This document shows, piece by piece, positions 6,077 to 8,792 of a stretch of 8,792 bases of DNA. The DNA is taken from NCBI GenBank assembly GCA_005893365.1, contig VBPB01000079.1:1-8792 (forward strand), read 5' to 3'. Under the pieces are notes generated by a model that saw nothing but the letters and a program-made list of their open reading frames with translations, was not told the DNA's origin and did not search any database. The position numbers and the translations under genes are program-made. Each line of letters starts with the position of its first letter. Within the stretch, counting starts at the first letter, position 1. Source of the stretch: Candidatus Eiseniibacteriota bacterium. Lineage in GTDB: Bacteria > Eisenbacteria > RBG-16-71-46.

Positions 6077-6496
6077 TCACCCCAGCCGGGTCCCCTCCAC
6101 CCAGCCTTCGCCGCCCTCGGCGTAGGACTCCTTCTTCCAGATGGGGACGGTGCGCTTGAGCTCGTCCATCGCCCAGCGGCAGGCGTCGAAGGCGGGGCCG
6201 CGGTGCGCGGCGGCCACGACCACCGCGACGCTCGCCTCGCTGAGCGCCACCTCGCCCAGGCGGTGGACGATGCGACAGCTGGCGATCTGGAAGCGCTGCG
6301 TCGCCTCGCGCTCGATGGCGACCAGGGCGTCGAGCGCCATGGGCTCGTAGGCTTCGTAGGCGAGGCGCACGACACGACGCCCTTCGTGATGGTCGCGGGT
6401 CGTGCCCAGGAAGGTGGCGACGGCGCCGCAGTCCGGGCGGGCTGCGGCTGCGACCAGCGGCTCGATGACGATGGGCTGTCGCACCAGCTCAGCCAC
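6077..6496 (-). CDS. moaE: Molybdopterin synthase catalytic subunit MoaE
   Basis: The large subunit of molybdopterin synthase, which together with thiocarboxylated MoaD puts two sulfurs into cyclic pyranopterin monophosphate to make molybdopterin, in the cytoplasm. The protein is 139 residues, close to the usual 140-150. Conserved residues line up with E. coli MoaE at the same spacing: GTTRDHHEGRRV (31-42, with R34), AHRGPAF (97-103, with H98 and R99), and DELKRTVPIWKKE (111-123), where K114 and K121 match the catalytic lysines K119 and K126. The start is GTG at 6496, overlapping the stop of the acetyltransferase gene by eight bases, with GAGGT close upstream. It is the last gene of the moaD-acetyltransferase-moaE operon. 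Nothing about it looks defective. Confidence 0.95.
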   Translation of the reverse strand: MAELVRQPIVIEPLVAAAARPDCGAVATFLGTTRDHHEGRRVVRLAYEAYEPMALDALVAIEREATQRFQIASCRIVHRLGEVALSEASVAVVVAAAHRGPAFDACRWAMDELKRTVPIWKKESYAEGGEGWVEGTRLG

Positions 6497-7100
6497 GGGA
6501 CCTCGTGCGCCGGGCGTTCGAGATCGCGCGCCGCATGATGGGGCGCGTCTGCGAGCGGCGCGCCACCTCGCGGAATCCTACGCGCTCGAAGGTCGGGGCC
6601 AGGCCGAACCACACGAAGGCGTCGGCCAGCCGCCGGCCGCCCGTGTCGTGCGGGTAGCCCTCGACCAGGCGCGCGCCGCGCTTCGCGGCGTGCTCGACCG
6701 CCGCCTCGAGCAGCGACCTCGTCACATCGAGGCCGCGGGCCTCGCGCGAGACGAAGAAGCAGGGCACCGACCACACGGGCCGATCGTCGACGCGTGCCAT
6801 CACCCGTGAGCGCTCGAGCCGTCCGAACTGCTCGCGGGGCGCCAAGGCGCACCAGCCCACCGGCTCACGGCCGCGGTAAGCGATGATGCCGGGGCGGGCC
6901 CCCGAGGACACCAGGCGCTTGAGGGCGCCCCGATTGCCGGCACCCCGGCCGCGCGCGAACTCGGCGCGGGGCAGCCGCGGCCACATGCACCAGCAGCCCG
7001 CGCAGGCGCCGAGCGGTCCGAACAGGCGCTCGAGGTCCTTCCAGCGCGAGGGCGTCACCGGGCGACACACGATGGCCGGAGCGGTCCGCCGGGTCGCCAT
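6489..7100 (-). CDS. GNAT-family N-acetyltransferase with a Cys cluster, between moaD and moaE
   Basis: A 203-residue protein of the GNAT fold, predicted to transfer an acetyl group from acetyl-CoA to an unknown amine. The N-terminal part (10-27) reads as the first strand and helix. It is followed by CAGCWCMWPRLPRAEF (33-48), a Cys/Trp block that I recall from one GNAT subfamily (CxxCWCMxWR type). GIIAYRGREPVGWCALAPRE (71-90) is the typical beta-hairpin pair of the fold. The acetyl-CoA segment PCFFVSREARGLDVTRSLLE (113-132) is a relaxed version of the Q/RxxGxG/A loop. FVWFGLAPTFERVGFREVARR is the usual C-terminal strand. The ATG lies two bases after the moaD stop and the end overlaps moaE, so it is firmly in the operon. 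A role in molybdenum cofactor synthesis is not established; it may simply be a passenger. Confidence 0.82.
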   Translation of the reverse strand: MATRRTAPAIVCRPVTPSRWKDLERLFGPLGACAGCWCMWPRLPRAEFARGRGAGNRGALKRLVSSGARPGIIAYRGREPVGWCALAPREQFGRLERSRVMARVDDRPVWSVPCFFVSREARGLDVTRSLLEAAVEHAAKRGARLVEGYPHDTGGRRLADAFVWFGLAPTFERVGFREVARRSQTRPIMRRAISNARRTRSRG

Positions 7101-7102
7101 GC

Positions 7103-7348
7103 CTAGCCCCCGCTCACCGGCGGCAGCAGCGCCAGCTCCGCGCCGTGCACCAGCGGCGCCTCGGGACCGACCAGGCGCCGGTCCAGCGCGATCGCCAGAT
7201 GCGGCCGCAGGGCCGCGAGCGCCGGGTGGTCGCGCTCGAGCAGCGCGAGCGCGTCGGCGACGCGGCTCTCGTCGGGCAACTCGAGCGTGGCCCGTGCGTG
7301 GCCCGCGCGCTCGCGCGCCTGGGCGAACAACAGGACGGTGATGGTCAT
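7103..7348 (-). CDS. moaD: Molybdopterin synthase sulfur-carrier subunit MoaD
   Basis: A small ubiquitin-like sulfur carrier, 81 residues, exactly the usual size. The C-terminal tail ALLPPVSGG ends in the Gly-Gly that is adenylated by MoeB-type enzymes and converted to a thiocarboxylate for sulfur donation to the pterin. The N-terminal MTITVLLFAQARERAG is typical of the family. The start is ATG 7348; the frame stays open 36 codons further upstream, but that part crosses into the divergent gene and has no similarity. First gene of the operon, with only a weak ribosome site (AAGAGAG about 12 bases upstream). No other molybdenum cofactor gene is in the window. Confidence 0.93.
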   Translation of the reverse strand: MTITVLLFAQARERAGHARATLELPDESRVADALALLERDHPALAALRPHLAIALDRRLVGPEAPLVHGAELALLPPVSGG

Positions 7349-7374
7349 CTTGCTGGGGCTCTCTTGGGTCAAGG

Positions 7375-7404
7375 TTGGACGCGTCACGATCCAGAACCTA
7401 TGCT
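7375..7404 (+). promoter_or_regulatory. Promoter of the CPBP protease gene, probably leaderless
   Basis: TTGGAC (7375-7380) and TATGCT (7399-7404) are 18 bases apart. The ATG at 7411 begins six bases after the -10 box, so the transcript should start at the start codon, and no Shine-Dalgarno sequence is present. The -35 box resembles TTGGCC of the M16 promoter. Confidence 0.5.
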
Positions 7405-7423
7405 GCCCCGATGCACGAGTCGA
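7395..7423 (-). promoter_or_regulatory. Candidate promoter of the moaD operon, overlapping the divergent one
   Basis: On the minus strand TCGACT (7423-7418) and TAGGTT (7400-7395) are 17 bases apart, giving a leader of about 40 bases before moaD. Its -10 box shares two bases with the -10 box of the CPBP promoter on the other strand. Matches to consensus are partial, so this is a suggestion. Confidence 0.3.
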
Positions 7424-8679
7424 ATCAAGGCCACGAATCCGAGGGGTCACCGCCACCCCTCGCGCCGCCCGCGTCGCCGCAGGGTACGGCAGGGGCCGGC
7501 GAGCCGCCGGCGGCGCCGCCCGAGCCCGTCGCGGGTGCGCGCGAAGCCTGGGCCGGGCACGCGCCGGCGCCCGGGCCCGCCCTGACCTTCGCGACCTCGT
7601 CCTCGCTCGAGGGTCTCGCGACGCCCCCCGCGCCTGTCCTCGAGGGCCCGCCCATCATGCGCGGGCTGTGGACCTGGTTCACCATCATCGCGGCCCTCGG
7701 CATCGTCGGTGTCTGGCGTGGCCAGGCCGAGATGGCGCTGTCGGTGACCCTGGCCGGCGCCTTCATCGCCGCACACGCGGCGGATCGCGACCCGCGCTTC
7801 ACCTACCTCCACCAGTTGCTCTCCGTGGTCCTCATCGGCGGCGGTGCCATGGTCTTCGGCATGCTGGGCTTCTACCTCGTGAGCCAGCCGGAGCCCGGCC
7901 TCACCCGCGCGGTGGCGGTCGGGATCGCCTGCGGGGGCGCGGTCCTCTGCCTGCTCAGCGGACTGCGCCCGATCGCGAACACCGTCGCCGCCACGCTCTT
8001 CCGCACCGAGGCGCCGTCGCGCGCCCTGCGCGTCGGCGGCCGGCTGGTGATGATGGTGCTCCTGTTCGCCTTCCCCGGGTGGGCCGCCTTCCCCGACATC
8101 CTCGACTCGCTCGCCGGGCAGGCGAAGCCGCTCGTCGACACGGCGCAGCTCATCAGCAGCGTGATCGGCCTCTCGGTGCTGGCGCTCGGCGCGGTCGGGC
8201 TCTTCGTCCTGCGCGACGGCCGCGCGGCGCTGGAGCGGCTCGGCCTGCGCTCGCTGAAACCGGCCCACTACGTCGTGGTCGTGCTCGGGATGGTGGCCAT
8301 GACCGGGCTCAACGTGGGCACCGAGGCGCTGCAGCACCGCTGGTTCCCGGATCTCTGGGAGCACGACCAGCGCATGAGCCATCTCATCGCCGGCGGTCTC
8401 GGCATCGGCGGCAGCCTGCTGCTGGGCCTGAGCGCCGGGGTGGGCGAGGAGCTGGCGATGCGCGGCGCGCTGCAGCCGCGCCTCGGGCTGTGGCTCACCG
8501 CCCTCGTGTTCGCCTCGCTCCACGTGCACTACTCGTGGTTCGGGATGGCGACCATCTTCATGCTGGGCGTGCTGCTGGGCGTGCTGCGCGACCGCACCAA
8601 CACCACGGTCGCGATCCTGGTGCACTGCCTCTACGACATCTCGGCCATCGTCGTGGCGGGGGGACTGTCGCCGAAGTAG
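7411..8679 (+). CDS. CPBP-family intramembrane glutamic endopeptidase with a Pro/Ala-rich N-terminal tail
   Basis: A 422-residue multi-pass membrane protease of the CPBP (Rce1/Abi, PF02517) family. The three signature motifs are present near the C-terminus: GEELAMRG with E346, E347 and R351 (EExxxR), FASLH with F367 and H371 (FxxxH), and HCLYD with H405 and D409. About eight membrane segments cover residues 85-422. Residues 1-84 are a hydrophilic, Pro/Ala/Glu-rich tail, probably disordered and cytoplasmic, which is longer than in typical family members. The ATG at 7411 is chosen for its position next to the -10 box; a TTG at 7375 would add 12 residues, but that TTG is the likely -35 box. Substrate unknown: relatives process prenylated or peptide substrates or act in bacteriocin self-immunity, and nothing nearby supports the latter. 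Confidence 0.9.
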   Translation: MHESNQGHESEGSPPPLAPPASPQGTAGAGEPPAAPPEPVAGAREAWAGHAPAPGPALTFATSSSLEGLATPPAPVLEGPPIMRGLWTWFTIIAALGIVGVWRGQAEMALSVTLAGAFIAAHAADRDPRFTYLHQLLSVVLIGGGAMVFGMLGFYLVSQPEPGLTRAVAVGIACGGAVLCLLSGLRPIANTVAATLFRTEAPSRALRVGGRLVMMVLLFAFPGWAAFPDILDSLAGQAKPLVDTAQLISSVIGLSVLALGAVGLFVLRDGRAALERLGLRSLKPAHYVVVVLGMVAMTGLNVGTEALQHRWFPDLWEHDQRMSHLIAGGLGIGGSLLLGLSAGVGEELAMRGALQPRLGLWLTALVFASLHVHYSWFGMATIFMLGVLLGVLRDRTNTTVAILVHCLYDISAIVVAGGLSPK

Positions 8680-8680
8680 C

Positions 8681-8701
8681 GGCCGGGCACGGTTCGCGGC
8701 C
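8681..8701. terminator. Weak inverted repeat between convergent gene ends
   Basis: GGCCG (8681-8685) and CGGCC (8697-8701) pair across an 11-base loop in the 22-base gap between the protease stop and the stop of the next minus-strand gene. The stem is short and lacks a T-run, so it is only a possible terminator. Confidence 0.2.
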
Positions 8702-8792
8702 CTAGGACAGCGTCTCCCCGGGCCGCAGCGCCACCACTTCGGCCGCGACGCCCTGCTTCGCCAGCTCCTCGCGCAGCGCGTCCGGCGTGCCG
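8702..8792 (-). CDS. C-terminal 29 residues of an unidentified protein
   Basis: Read on the minus strand, the right edge encodes GTPDALREELAKQGVAA, then EVVALRPGETLS and a TAG stop. The helix-then-strand pattern (LREELAKQGVAAEVVAL) and the codon use match neighbouring genes, so this is very probably the end of a real gene that converges on the protease gene. A final LRPGE strand is seen at the end of several families, including some metallo-beta-lactamase-fold hydrolases, but 29 residues do not justify a name. Confidence 0.6.
   Translation of the reverse strand, partial: GTPDALREELAKQGVAAEVVALRPGETLS

Noticed and set aside
6489..7100. The GNAT protein as a toxin of a toxin-antitoxin pair.
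   Set aside because: No small DNA-binding antitoxin gene (ribbon-helix-helix type) is adjacent; it sits inside the moa operon and has a longer, Cys-containing N-terminal part unlike TacT-type toxins.
7349..7456. A 36-residue N-terminal extension of MoaD.
   Set aside because: MoaD is complete at 81 residues from ATG 7348, and the extension overlaps the start and promoter of the divergent gene.
7447..8625. A 392-codon open frame on the minus strand, opposite the CPBP gene.
   Set aside because: The opposite strand encodes three intact protease motifs and membrane segments; the minus frame is rich in His, Glu, Arg and Gln with no fold.
7411..8679. The CPBP (Abi) protein as a phage-defence or bacteriocin-immunity gene.
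   Set aside because: The family has many other roles, and there is no bacteriocin, toxin or phage gene nearby. The neighbours are cofactor synthesis genes.

Overview
The window is GC-rich bacterial chromosome (roughly 70% GC by eye) holding eleven genes or gene fragments, tightly packed, with no tRNA, rRNA, CRISPR array, insertion sequence or phage gene that I can see. The best taxonomic hint is the secreted phosphoesterase at 312-1463, which ends in a FlgD-type Ig-like tail. Such tails are common on exported proteins of Candidatus Eisenbacteria and related FCB-group lineages, so an uncultured Eisenbacteria-like or Gemmatimonadota-like organism is my inference, not a proof.

Left part, 1-1463, minus strand: a cut-off exported protein with a Pro/Gly repeat (1-217) lies downstream of the phosphoesterase (312-1463). 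A 174-base divergent gap leads to a plus-strand block. This starts with a classical short-chain dehydrogenase (1638-2417). Then comes a two-gene operon of M16 zinc-peptidase-like proteins (2514-3878 and 3875-5344, overlapping as ATGA). The first carries the zinc-binding HxxEH site. The second has lost it but keeps the Arg/Tyr substrate-binding motif, so together they look like the two halves of a periplasmic heterodimeric peptidase.

Middle to right, minus strand: an unrecognised membrane-anchored 209-residue protein (5366-5995) lies downstream of a three-gene operon transcribed moaD (7103-7348), a GNAT acetyltransferase (6489-7100), moaE (6077-6496). MoaD and MoaE are the two subunits of molybdopterin synthase; the acetyltransferase between them is the odd member. 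Divergent from moaD, and sharing a 62-base promoter region, is a CPBP-family intramembrane protease with a long Pro/Ala-rich N-terminal tail (7411-8679). The last 91 bases hold the C-terminal end of a further minus-strand gene.

Most of the content is ordinary housekeeping or envelope biology. The points most worth a second look are the acetyltransferase inside the molybdopterin synthase operon, two genes whose -10 boxes sit exactly six bases before the ATG (likely leaderless mRNAs), the complementary M16 pair, and the phosphoesterase with its sorting-type tail. I did not find a convincing new defence or mobile system.
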